The position numbers and the translations under genes are program-made. The notes under the pieces were generated by a model, which worked only from the letters and a program-made list of their open reading frames with translations, was not told the origin of the DNA and did no database searches. A stretch of 64,000 nucleotides of DNA from Symbiodinium natans (Eukaryota > Sar > Dinophyceae > Suessiales > Symbiodiniaceae), in the NCBI GenBank assembly GCA_905221605.1, contig CAJNDS010000169.1, positions 367,001 through 431,000 on the forward strand. The letters run 5' to 3'. Numbering within the stretch: position 1 is the first letter of the stretch; each line of letters starts with the position of its first letter. Positions 17,901 to 26,053 of the stretch are shown in pieces.

Positions 17901-20877
17901 GTAAACACAGCGAGGCGTCTGGTTCTTCCCTGATGGAAGGGTGGCTGCAAGCGTAAACTCCAAGGGTTCTGGCAGCATGGTGATCTCTCCATCCGGGCCG
18001 AAGAGGACGAGGCTCAGGACCTGGGACCCCAAAATCTCCGAGGAGTTGTGGTCAAATCCCCCTTCACCCAGGGCCGCAGCGCTGATCACGGCCGTGCCAT
18101 TACCCACAAGCTGGCTCAGAAGGGTCGGGCTGAGAGCCACCGTCGCGGCCTCAAGGGAGATGACCACGCTGGCATTTCCATCCCCGGCTAGGGCCTGCGT
18201 GAGGATCGAAGCGCCACCCACAGACTCCACGCGAACGCTGCCCTGGCCCTGGGACAACATCTGCTGGATCAGGTTCGCCTGGAAGTCCTCCAGGGTGGCA
18301 AACTTGAGAAGAGGGCAACAGCATGCGAGATGGCAGCGCGAGCGAGCATTTTCCCCATTATTCCTTCTTATTCCGGTGGAACGTGGCGGGCTTTGCTGCT
18401 TAACACGGGAGAAACTCACAGATGTCTGGCAAGAACGCTTGCCCGTCGACAATGATGAGTCTAGGCTTATCTAGGTGCGGTTTAGGTTTTAGGGCTTAGG
18501 GCTTAAGGGGTTCAGGGGTTTAGGGGTTTAGAGTTTAGGATTCAGGGGCTCGTGGGTGTACGGTCTAGAGAAGAAACTCATAGAGGTGACATGGCAGAAA
18601 GGTAGTGGGGGGATGGGGGGGGGGGGGAGGGAGGAAGTGACCCAACAATCAACTGACATGGTCCTTTATGACTGATGAAGTCAAAGGGGCCCTATCAACT
18701 TTGGATTTATGCACTTGATGAAGCCCAACGTCCCTTGTTTCACCCACCGAGAAGATCTAGAAAGGACAACTGCAACAAGTTTCAAAAGAGCTAGCGTTCA
18801 TGATTAAACCCAGCCTTCAACAGAAATATTAAAACATGACCAACAATGACAGGGAAAGCCTCATTCTCTTTGCATTTCGGCAGGAAACCCTTCTTCGCTC
18901 TAGCTTCGAGCAGGAAAATGCTGTGCCTGACGGTGATTGTACTTGCTTTGATGCGCATCCCGTCCTCCAGGTCCTCCACGCCCGACATTGATGTGAATGT
19001 GGACGATGAGGTTGCTGAGGCCGTGAAAGTCGTCGACGTGAACGTGGGTGATGAAGTCGCTGACAATGTGAACGACGTAGATGTCGAGCTTGATGGGGAT
19101 GTCAACGCCAAGGTTGTCGACGATGTAGATGTCGAGCTTGATGAGGATGTCATCGACAAGGCTGTTGAAGATGTAGACGTCGAGCTGGATGAGGATGTCA
19201 TCGACAAGGCTGTTGAAGATGTAGACGTCGAGCTGGATGAGGATGTCGACAACAGGGTTGTTGACCATGTAGTGGCCGTTGAAGATGTGGATGTCAATGG
19301 TGAGCTTGATGTGGTTGTCGACGATGCGTATGAGGTCGTCGATGATGTAGATGTCGAGCTGGTCCTGGTCGTTTCCGTCGAAGTCCCAGACGAGGTGTGG
19401 GACGAAGTCGTTGTCTTCCCTGTGTCGTGGAGCATTGTGCTGAACGTCGTGCTGATGGTCGTGCTGAGCGTTGTGCTGAGCGTTGTGCTGATCGTTGTGC
19501 TGAGCGTGGTGCTTGAAGTCGGGCTTGCGGTAAGGCTTGTGGTGCTGGTTGCACTCGTGCTCGTGGTTGCACTCGTGCTTGTGGTGCTTGAAGCGCTTCC
19601 GCTGACGAAGGCCTCCAAGTCGTTCACCTCCACGCCGTCTGACTTCCCACCGAAGACGTACAGCCGGCTCTCGGCCAAACTCCAAATGGCCGTGTGGTCA
19701 AGCCGTGCTTGGGGCGGCTCTTCGAAGCTGATCTGCTGCCAACTGTTTGTCCCACTGTCATAGTAATGCAAGTCGTTCAAGGGGGTCTCGGATGTGCTAC
19801 CCCCAAAGACATACATCCGGCTTTCGGCCGGGGACCAAGCTGCTGGCATGCTGCTGCGAGCACTCGGCACAGAGCCACTGGGGGAAAGCAAGGACCACAG
19901 GCTCCCTTCCGCTGCAAAACAATACCTTGAGTTTCAAGGTCTGTAGACTTGGCTACCAAAACAAAATGGGTCTACAGCCTGGGGGGGATCAGAATGAATC
20001 AGAAACGTTTGTAGCAAAACCGGGCGATGGTTTGGAAACTGCCTACATGTGAAGAAACCGCTTGATTTGATCCGCATATGAGGTGCAAATCCTGCAGCTT
20101 CGTTCCCGCACCATCGTCGCCACCAAACACATACAGCCTGTGAAGGTCGTCGTCCCATGCAGCTGCATGTGCGAAACGCGCGCTGGGTGGGCTACCACTG
20201 GGGAGGAGCTCTGCCCAAGTGTTGTTCGCGCTGCAGTAATAGTGGAGGTCACCAAGCGCCCCCTTGGTGCCAACTCCACCAAAGACATACATGCAGGAGA
20301 AATCAGTGCTCCAAACAGCAGTGTGGTAGTATCGAGCTGGTACGGAGCCGTCAGGACTAAGCTCGTGCCAGGAGTTGTCATGACTTCGATAAGACCATAA
20401 CTCATCTAATGGACTGTTCCCCCTCCTTCCGCCGAATAGGTACATCAAGCTGTCACCTGTGCTCCACACTGCCGAAGCCATGCCACGTGAGCTGGGCGAG
20501 TTCGATGGGCTCAGCTGCTGCCAGGACGTGTCTTGGCTGTCAAAATAATGGAGGTCGTTCAAGTAACTGTTGCCACTCGGAGAGCCTGGAAAAGGTTCAA
20601 TATATGTTTTGGCTTATAGTATAAGGTTTGAAGCTCATGGGCACCTGGTCACCTGGCTTACTTTGGGCCCAGAACGTTCCGCACCATTCACACCTTCAAC
20701 ACGGGCGCCTCCGAAAACATACATTCGGCTTTCGTTGTCGCTCCACACAGCGGCATGAACGCCCCGGGCTTTAGGTGGACTGCCCGTAGGAGATATCTGA
20801 AGCCACACGTTTGACACGTTTGCTGCCAAAGGAAGGAAAAACAAGAAGACCACCAAGCCCGAAGCCGTCGAAGCCAT
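8889..20877 (-). CDS. Kelch-GPS multi-membrane-segment receptor gene (many exons)
   Basis: I infer a single gene of at least twelve exons running right to left. It starts at ATG 20877 (signal peptide), continues through kelch repeats, a Ser/Thr-rich stalk and a GAIN/GPS motif, and then exons rich in hydrophobic segments. It ends at TGA 8889-8891 after ...GTGPSSR. The first four introns (20660-20586, 20060-19912, 18946-18303, 17817-17721) keep the frame exactly and each sits between short direct repeats. Known adhesion-GPCR and polycystin-1-like receptors share the order ectodomain-GPS-membrane region. Joining the exons left of 17.0 kb to the same gene rests on strand, frame and membrane character only. 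cDNA might split it into two genes. Confidence 0.55.
8967..9232 (+). repeat. Longest telomere-like array, about 37 TTTAGGG units
   Basis: Essentially uninterrupted TTTAGGG for about 265 bases, the most homogeneous array in the window. It sits inside the last inferred intron of the receptor gene, between two copies of a 13-bp word shared by the flanking exons. Confidence 0.97.
9239..9443. repeat. Tandem repeat, five units of about 40-48 bp
   Basis: Units contain GGGCCCTA...TACCCTTTAAGGG, then ATTCTAGAGGGTACCATT. The first two carry an extra AAGTCAT and the later three lack it. The core TACCC...CCCTTTAAGGG also occurs inside the introner-like elements at 9.6, 13.4 and 17.2 kb, so the array probably arose from one of them. 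Confidence 0.85.
9445..10167 (-). CDS. Receptor exons near the 3' end
   Basis: Exon (10167-10057): ...[20 protein letters not shown]...[13 protein letters not shown] intron (10056-9929) containing CCCTAAA words is followed by an exon from 9928 reading [20 protein letters not shown] and the span [21 protein letters not shown] further exon after a polypyrimidine CTCAG reads [20 protein letters not shown] then TESYMKGA. The last junction (a GC donor after LLRE) is in frame but is a guess. An introner-like element (9592-9686) lies in that intron. Confidence 0.5.
9592..9686. mobile_element. Introner-like element, copy 1
   Basis: A perfect 19-bp terminal inverted repeat (GGTTCTTAGTAGGGAATGA) flanks a short core containing CCCTTAAAGGG. 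It is non-coding and about 95 bp, the smallest of three relatives in introns of the receptor gene. Confidence 0.75.
10537..11369 (-). CDS. Receptor exons with membrane segments
   Basis: Two exons. The first (about 11369-11232) reads [20 protein letters not shown] then [19 protein letters not shown]. The second (about 11080-10537) reads [20 protein letters not shown], then hydrophobic spans ([49 protein letters not shown]) and [19 protein letters not shown]. The intron between them contains degenerate GGGTTTAG words. Together they give four spans, typical of a polytopic membrane protein. Confidence 0.5.
12060..12175 (-). CDS. Receptor exon, short hydrophobic
   Basis: Minus-strand frame reading [20 protein letters not shown] then [11 protein letters not shown], one membrane span. 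It is bounded by a small TIR element (12194-12306) on one side and a G-tract-containing intron on the other. Confidence 0.4.
12194..12306. mobile_element. Small TIR element
   Basis: A perfect 19-bp inverted repeat (CCCTAAGGGTCCATGTACC) at 12194-12212 and 12288-12306. The second arm pair (GTATAGTACAT/ATACTACAGTAC) is weaker. It is non-coding and lies beside an exon of the receptor gene. Confidence 0.6.
12537..12633 (+). repeat. TTTAGGG array
   Basis: Tandem TTTAGGG with TTCAGGG and TGTAGGG variants, in an inferred intron of the receptor gene. Confidence 0.92.
12652..13340 (-). CDS. Receptor exon: acidic linker, membrane segment, cytoplasmic tail
   Basis: The frame opens directly at the left end of the introner-like element (13341). 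It reads an Asp/Glu/Ala-rich linker, then [20 protein letters not shown], a membrane segment ([22 protein letters not shown]) and a Pro/Ala/Glu-rich tail. No family recognised. The 3' part (about 12.65-12.80) may run past the true donor. Confidence 0.45.
13341..13610. mobile_element. Introner-like element, copy 2
   Basis: Long terminal inverted repeats, each starting CTTAC and containing GTAGGGAATGAGGGAATGAGG or a close variant (left arm about 13341-13380, right arm about 13571-13610). The core has three related CATAATCCCTTAAAGGG segments. The frames on both sides are coding and open exactly at the element, so it seems to form all or most of an intron. Confidence 0.78.
13606..13720 (-). CDS. 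Receptor exon with one membrane segment
   Basis: The frame reading [20 protein letters not shown] then [10 protein letters not shown] is a clean hydrophobic span. It ends at the introner-like element 13341-13610. Other frames over the same bases have no such character. The exact donor is ambiguous because the element ends resemble each other. Confidence 0.4.
14272..15262 (-). CDS. Receptor exon with several membrane segments
   Basis: A long open exon. The coding part probably begins near 15262 ([17 protein letters not shown]). It has hydrophobic segments [34 protein letters not shown] and [21 protein letters not shown] Gly/Ser-rich soluble part follows ([11 protein letters not shown]...). 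Upstream the frame stays open to 15369 but starts with TTG. The spacing of membrane spans recalls polycystin-1-like C-terminal halves, but no diagnostic motif was seen. It may be the start of a separate gene. Confidence 0.5.
15610..15715 (+). repeat. TTTAGGG array
   Basis: Degenerate TTTAGGG tandem array directly 3' of the tandem-ubiquitin stop (minus strand). Confidence 0.9.
15729..16838 (-). CDS. Diverged tandem-ubiquitin (polyubiquitin-like) protein
   Basis: An intronless frame from ATG 16838 ([11 protein letters not shown]) encoding one internally deleted ubiquitin unit and four full ones ([48 protein letters not shown]). Ubiquitin is normally almost invariant, but these units are strongly changed. 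The Lys48 position is Asn, Lys, Arg and Thr in turn. The C-terminal Gly-Gly is lost in the first full unit (LVLQAG) and changed in the last (RLPGAGSS). A Gly/Ser linker follows the second. Processing into free ubiquitin therefore looks impaired, and it may be a ubiquitin-like fusion or a decaying retrocopy. It lies on the same strand, within an inferred intron of the receptor gene. Confidence 0.85.
   Translation of the reverse strand: MASGKIMKMEVAKTSDIEGIPLEDGHTAGEYNVQNSESTPHLMTRLRDGSGMQVFVKTLSGKTITLDVESSDTSDKVKAKIQDQEGIPLCQQRLVFGVNQLEDGRSLSDCGIQSDSTLHLVLQAGMQIFVQSLDGKTHTVDVDPRELVEDLRAKIYNKEGIPTDHQCLIYKGKRLEDGKTLEDYHILKESFLHLILRLRGGSGGSSGSGGMQVFIKFLVGKACTIDCEASDTVEQLKKKIQEKEGIPCDQQWLIFSGRRLEDSQILSDYKIQSESTVHLLLRLRGGGPLQLYLKTLTGRTLTIDVQDSDSVETLKAKVQELEGTAVDQQRLIFRGTSLEDGKKLSEYNFNSESARCGHLVIRLPGAGSS
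17004..17134 (-). CDS. Receptor exon (short, after introner element)
   Basis: An open segment reading ...[20 protein letters not shown]... and ...[13 protein letters not shown]. It lies just downstream (minus strand) of the introner-like element at 17135-17272. It ends at a GT donor (CGGCTG|GTTTAG) that runs into a long G tract. Assigned to the receptor by position and phase only. Confidence 0.4.
17135..17272. mobile_element. Introner-like element, copy 3
   Basis: Ends TTGGTTAGTAGGGA and its near-complement TCCCTGCTAACCAA, with the same CCCTTAAAGGG core as copies 1 and 2. It separates receptor exon 5 from the short exon at 17004-17134. Confidence 0.72.
17290..18302 (-). CDS. Receptor exons 4-5: GAIN-like region, GPS motif, membrane segments
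   Basis: Exon 4 (18302-17818) has the alternating hydrophobic pattern of a GAIN-type domain ([17 protein letters not shown]..., [11 protein letters not shown]) and ends in a GPS motif: [11 protein letters not shown], then VSCSTTHL. Removing a GC-AG intron (17817-17721) between two copies of GCACCT joins this to [13 protein letters not shown], which completes the His-Leu-Ser cleavage tripeptide. Exon 5 goes on with two or more membrane segments ([35 protein letters not shown]). GPS sites in known families are cut between Leu and Ser/Thr. Inference: an autoproteolysed surface receptor. Confidence 0.7.
18947..20877 (-). CDS. Receptor exons 1-3: signal peptide, kelch repeats, Ser/Thr stalk
   Basis: Exon 1 (20877-20661) starts [19 protein letters not shown], a clear signal peptide, and contains the first kelch strand set (SRMYVFGG). 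Exon 2 (20585-20061) holds at least three kelch units with the hallmark YxFGG ([24 protein letters not shown]) and LxDLHYY turns. Exon 3 (19911-18947) adds two more units, then about 200 residues of Ser/Thr repeats, a probable O-glycosylated stalk. The upstream frame start at 20892 is TTG, so ATG 20877 is preferred. Intron 1 lies between repeated AG and intron 2 between repeated AGCG. Plain GT-AG removal would break the frame at both. The long plus-strand Val/Asp-rich frame over the stalk is a shadow. Confidence 0.75.
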
Positions 20878-20892
20878 GGCAACGAATACCAA

Positions 20893-22190
20893 CCGTGACT
20901 ACAAGTATTGGCCAGAAGCTTCACGAACTGCTGCATGCCGTGTTGAAACCTGCTTGCGCGCTTAAAAGTAAGAGCCTAAAAGATTTTCGTGTGGACATTG
21001 GACTTAAGATGTTTGATTACTCGGCTACAAGCACATGTCGCACGCACAGCTTGCAGCTTGCAAAGGGGAGTAAACAACCTTGTCATGGCGCAATCTGACA
21101 CAGATGCATACACCCTGACTGCGTAAGGCCGCTCGGTGAGAAATTTCGCATATGCGATCTGCTCCCTCAAGAGTCTCAAAAAAGTACTGTAAATGTTTGG
21201 GATCTGTTGCCCAAAGTTGGAGGAAAGCACACACTCGCCAAAACAACAAGCTCAAAGAAAAGCTGACATGTCAAATGCAAGCACCCATCATCCTCGGAAT
21301 CAATATGCACATTACAAAGCAGGAACCCTAAACCCTAAAACCCTAAACCCTAATGCTTTGCCGGGAGCCTGTTCAAGCCCTTTTGCTTAGGTTCATTCTT
21401 CTTACACTGACATGCCAAAGACTGCTCACTGATCTGCTGATGTAGAAAGAAGCCTCCCGTCAAAAAAAACCTCAAACCCTTAACCCTAAGCCCTCAACCC
21501 TAAACCCTCAACCCTAAGCGGGCTCACGGTATTTCACAGTCACCGGGCGGGAGAGAAAGACCAAATTTCAGTCAGCTCGCACACGAGTGAAATCTGTGTC
21601 CGCCACAGTTCTTTCTAGTCTGGCACCCTTCAGATGGTCGGCGTGCAAATTAAGCGGGAGCCAACGGACAATCAGCTTTTGCAAAGGAGCGCAAGTTATT
21701 CTTAAGCAAATAGCTCTCAATAAACCAGTTGCGATATGAACACTATTTTCTTGGCATGTAGTGGTCTTTTTTTGCTCGCTCCTTTACCGCGTCAGCAGCA
21801 CCGTTGCGGCGTGTAAAACAACGCTCTCAACCAAAAGCAACAAAAAACTAAAAGCAACTACATAAATCCGGCAACAAGGTGAAACGTCCAGGCTCTTAGT
21901 TTCCGTCGACGGCAAAATGGTGAACCAATTCTTTTTTTAAGCGGGCGCCCTTTACCACATCAGCAGCACGGTGGGCCGGTCTATTGCAACAAGGTAAAAC
22001 GAACATGAGACTACACGGCAAAGCAGCAACAAAACAGCCAACACAAGCCCAATTACCGCGTGCTCCTAGGTAAGACAGCCCGTGCTCTCAGTGCAAGAAG
22101 AGGTCAAAATGTTGACTGCAGTTGGTTTCCCAACGACACAGAGACGGAATGCACGTCCGCAAAATGCGGATTCAGCATTCTGATGCACAT
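20893..22190. other. Region with no gene seen
   Basis: Upstream of the receptor gene. A few isolated CCCTAAA words occur at 21327-21352 and CCCTCAACCCTAA words at 21480-21520. No open frame of coding character was found on either strand. It may hold the receptor 5' UTR and promoter. Confidence 0.4.
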
Positions 22191-22195
22191 GCCAG

Positions 22196-22797
22196 GCTAA
22201 AGCAAAACCTCCATCTTCAGTTTATCCCCTGCTCAGCTTTTAAGTAAGAATGTTTCCGTAAGCAAAGCCACTGCCTAGTCATCTTATTACCTTAACATTA
22301 CCATTCTTGCAAACGACAACCGTATCCACAGGCAAAGAGGATCAGAAGCTTGCATTACTTCTCATTGCCACTGCGGCTAGGCAAACTTTGCTGGGGAAGA
22401 AGCTGCGGTTTTAGGCAGCACATCCCCGGATGGGGATGTGCTGCACAACGTTTGTTCGTCCAAATTCTCTTCTATTTCTGCATTCCAGTACGACTGCCAG
22501 GCAAAAGCAGAACCTCCATCTTCAGTTTATCCACTGCTCAGCTTTTAAGTAAGAATGTTTCCGTAAGCAAAGCCATTGCCTAGTCATCTTATTACCTTAA
22601 CATTACCATTCTTGCAAACGACAACCGTATCCACAAGCAAAGAGGATCAGAAGCTTGCATTACTTCTCATTGCCACTGCGGCTAGGCAAACTTTGTTGGT
22701 GAAGAAGCTGCGGTTTTAGGCAGCACATACCCGGATGGGGATGTGCTGCGCAACGTTTGTTCGTCCAAATTCTCTTCTACTTCTGCACTCCACTACG
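22196..22797 (+). repeat. Tandem duplication, two copies of about 300 bp, each with a long hairpin
   Basis: Copies 22196-22496 and 22498-22797 are nearly identical (both contain CTCCATCTTCAGTTTATCC, AAGCAAAGCCA, GGCTAGGCAAACTTTG). Each ends with a hairpin. In copy 1 the stem is a perfect 13 bp (GCAGCACATCCCC, 22415-22444) with a GGAT loop. In copy 2 (22716-22745) one stem base is changed. Function unknown. Confidence 0.9.
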
Positions 22798-23728
22798 ACT
22801 TGCATGAGACTTGCCAGCACCGGAAGCGCCAGTTCCAAACGGCATACTTCACCTTGCTTTCGTACATCATTTGCTCTCAAAGTGGAAAGCTGGATACTTG
22901 AGCCTATTTCCCTAACCCAGGTATAATTGTGTTCCGCGTACTTCCGGCAGTTCCAGGTGCGTGGCTGCTTTGGCCCAGTTTTCAAGTGGTTCAGAGTTGG
23001 CCAAGCCCCAGTGTCAAGCTCCGCTGTAAAACTTCTTAACCTAAAGACACAGACAACCAGACTGCCGCGACTGTCGCTTTTGGCACACTCAGCAGAGAAG
23101 AAAGGTAAGCTGCGTGCCTCTCGTGTTCTTTTTCTTCTTCAGCTCGTCTTGAGCCAAAGTTGAAAGTTAGTCGGCAACCGCCTGACTTTTCTAAGCACAT
23201 GCCAAAAACAGCTTCATCAAGCTGCAGCACTGCTTCCATGCTTGCAAGTGCACTTGTGCATTTGCTACTTCTTGTATACTGTACAAAACTCTCTTCACAA
23301 ACCATCGTAGTGTAAAGAAAACATGCAAAACCTGCTTCACGCTGCTGCCAAGCACATGCTACTAGGTTCACATGCTCACATGTCCTCGCCACAGCTCACT
23401 GCACATGAAAATGGTTGAAGACATCCCACGGCTTACCAGAGTTGGTGTAATCACATACATAGCACAGAAAAACCACGCCAACGCATATGGCCCGGCATAG
23501 TGTTTCTGTAAAACGAAGATCCCAATGGAGATACAAGACTGTGCCTCCAGATGTTCATCTTCCCTCGCACCAGATCATCCCGCAGTAGTTTCGGGGTGAT
23601 TTGAAGATCATCTCCCACGCTGGCCGCTACCTCACAACAGCTGTAGTTGTGACACCATATCGAAAAGCAGCCACCAAAACCACTAGATTGCCCAAGAGCC
23701 ATACCCATCCCAGATGCCTGCATATCAC

Positions 23729-24076
23729 TCAAGCAGTCGGGGACGAATCCAGCAATCTGCACACGGGCAAAGTCCATGGATCCTGGAATTCTTCTTGCAC
23801 ATGCTTGCACCCCTCGAGATGGTACTTGTCACCATACTTCGAGAGATAGATTGTTGATGCTGAATCTGCAACGGCTTTGCAAACTCCACATGGCAGCACA
23901 CTCCTGATAAGGTCAGGATTGCTCGACTGCTTTGTTGCACAATCTCGTGTTTTGTGGAAGCTAACAGTCTCATCATCATCCAAAAAGATCTCATAGAGGT
24001 GGCGATTCCGAAAGAAGGCCCCATCAGGTTGCTCCCTGACCGCTTCAGCTACACTCTTTGCCTTTGCCTTTGGCAT
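23729..24076 (-). CDS. Small protein with His/Cys motifs, unrecognised
   Basis: Starts at ATG 24076 (MPKAKAKSVAEAVREQPDGA). About 115 codons. It has two similar blocks: ETVSFHKTRDC with VLPCGVCKAV, and SKYGDKYHLEGCKHV with LPVC, i.e. a repeated His-x6-7-Cys...Cys arrangement that could bind zinc. The 3' end may run past a donor. Proteins with this repeated pattern are common among dinoflagellate hypotheticals as I recall them, with no known function. Confidence 0.55.
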   Translation of the reverse strand: MPKAKAKSVAEAVREQPDGAFFRNRHLYEIFLDDDETVSFHKTRDCATKQSSNPDLIRSVLPCGVCKAVADSASTIYLSKYGDKYHLEGCKHVQEEFQDPWTLPVCRLLDSSPTA

Positions 24077-24539
24077 AGCCTTTTATCTTCCCAAGTTAGA
24101 CTTTGGCGGCTTCCTCTCGGAACCTTCATCCTCATTCACCACTCTGACTGTAATCACTGTAATCATAGAAGGTCGGATGCAGACTGTAGTGGCAAATGCT
24201 CCAAGCAGCATTCCCATCATAAGAATAGCAGCGCAAAAGATCGTAAACTCATCCATGGCGTCGCAAGGACTAGAAGCTCAAAGTTACAAGACAGTGCTCT
24301 GAAGTGCCAGTCACGTCGAGAGACGACCAGAACACAAGACAAAATTCCGCCACATGATTTAAAATCATGTACGCTTCCAGAAGAGGACGACACACACGAA
24401 CTTAAAAGGATTGCATGGCCTGAATGATACCTCGCGCCAACCTTTGGTTGTAGTACCCTGCGCGATGCCAATCCGTATCGCCAAACGTAGCATGTGTCAC
24501 ACAGTTGCATGTTCCGAACATCAAGTGAAGCGCTCGTGC

Positions 24540-25680
24540 AAACATGGGTTCTGATGACATGAACCGCAACTGTTTTTCAAAAACACGGAACGTTGGGCGA
24601 TTTTGGACCCAATGAGCTTCAAGACGGTTGAGGTGATCCGCGTCTGTTTTTTGATCTCGGAGATGTGTCCGACTTCCAACTCAAGGCCGCGTGGGTCCAG
24701 CTGCGGCCCAAATCTCCTTTGCTCGTCTGACGGTTGCAGGCTGAGTCGGAAGGCGAATATGAGCTCTTGGCCTCTTTGACGCTGCAGCAACATGCTGAAG
24801 GCTAAGATGGAGGCCTGGCCCCCCTTCACTTTACGGCCTACCACTGGCGGCTGAAAGCCAAATTGGCCAAGAGTGCGGCTTCGAAGTTGAGGCTGCCACT
24901 AAGGGCCGAAAGCTCACAGAACTGCTTGGCTCCTCTTGCGGTTGTGGTTTCAGGCTGAGGGAAAAGATACGAGCGTTGGCTCTCAACTGGACATTGCGGG
25001 CTGAGGCTGAAAATGCGGGCTTGTCCTCATGGTCTCCCCGTGCGGTTGCGGCTTCAAGCGGAAGGCCAAGATAAATGCGGGCCCCCCTGAGACTGCGGCT
25101 CGACGGGGGCTGCAACCTGAGGCTGAAGGCGAAGATGCGGGTTTTTTTTTCCTTTCAGGCGTCCGCTTGGGCGAAGGCTAAGATAATGCTTGCTCGGCCC
25201 GGGCAAGATCAAGGTTTGAGGCTGAAGTCGAAGGCGCGGGTTTATTCTTGAGGCTGCCGCTCAAGGTTGCCGCTTCAAGCTGAAGGCCCGGATAGTTGAC
25301 TCCGGCTCAAGTGGGGGCAGCGCTGAAGGCGAAGATGCAGGCCTGTCCTCCTTGAGGCTTCCCTTCGAGGCCTACGATCTTGAAAGCTGAGGACAAAGAT
25401 GAAGGTTTCGAGACCCCTTGAAAATGTGGCTCGACTGTGGGCGGCGGGCTGAGGCTGAAGGCGAAAAATGTGGGCTTGTCTTTGTGAGGCTGCCGTTTCG
25501 AGCGCCAAGACAACTGGTTTCGGCTTTGGTCCCCCTGAGACTGCAGCTCCACCGGAGCCTGCGGGCTGAGGCTGAAAGCGAAAATGCAGGCTTGTCGTCT
25601 TGGAGGCTCTGGCTTACAGGCTGCCGGCAGAGGCAACGAGAAAGGCTTGGGTGCTTTGGGGCTGCGGCCTAGCGCGGAGG
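24540..25680. repeat. Degenerate minisatellite field (GGCTGAAGGCGAAGATGCGGGC-like)
   Basis: About a dozen diverged copies of a word like GGCTGAAGGCGAAGATG plus GCGGGCTTG, spaced roughly 50-110 bases apart. Open frames on both strands repeat the same short peptide (IFAFSLSPQ on minus), so they reflect the repeat and are not called as genes. Confidence 0.6.
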
Positions 25681-25756
25681 GCGGCAAAATCCCCGCCAAG
25701 AGCGCAACCAGAACGTCTGCAATTGGTCAGTGCATGGGCAACTCCATAATGAAGAG

Positions 25757-25967
25757 TTATAGCCACAACAACTTTTCGGATACAAGTATAAATCCCAATG
25801 CACGTTTATAGACACCTGACGAATATAAAAGTTGAATCCCATGCGAATAAACAAAGCACCCCAGTGGACTCATTAGACAAGTACTCAACTTATCAACTAT
25901 CCCCAGGGCGGGAGGGCGGGTTCTTGAACCAGCAGCCACGCATGGTTCACCTTCGTCACTAGTGTCA
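25757..25967 (-). repeat. Left direct-repeat cluster (a, shortened b, c)
   Basis: Contains block a (TTATAGCCACAACAACTTTT...GTGGACTCATT), the first 16 or so bases and a GGGCGGG-rich remnant of block b, and block c (TTCTTGAACCAGCAGCCACG...). It lies at the 3' side of the minus-strand element. Confidence 0.85.
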
Positions 25968-26053
25968 GTGACTCAAGTTCACGTTTTGCATCGGCTGGAG
26001 TTTGCACACGGTTAGAAGTCATCTGCTGGAAATTTCGTCAGCAGGCAAGAAAA

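Noticed and set aside
18846-19763. Long plus-strand Val/Asp-rich ORF
   Set aside because: It is the antisense of the Ser/Thr-rich stalk of the kelch receptor. The kelch frame on minus explains the bases.
23148-23159. CTTGAGCCAAA on plus, a possible minus-strand spliced-leader relic
   Set aside because: Only 11 bases match the end of the leader and no matching gene start follows on the minus strand. May be chance.
25307-25699. Minus-strand ORF with repeated FAFSLSPQ peptides
   Set aside because: The peptide periodicity follows a degenerate DNA repeat, and the plus strand is equally open.
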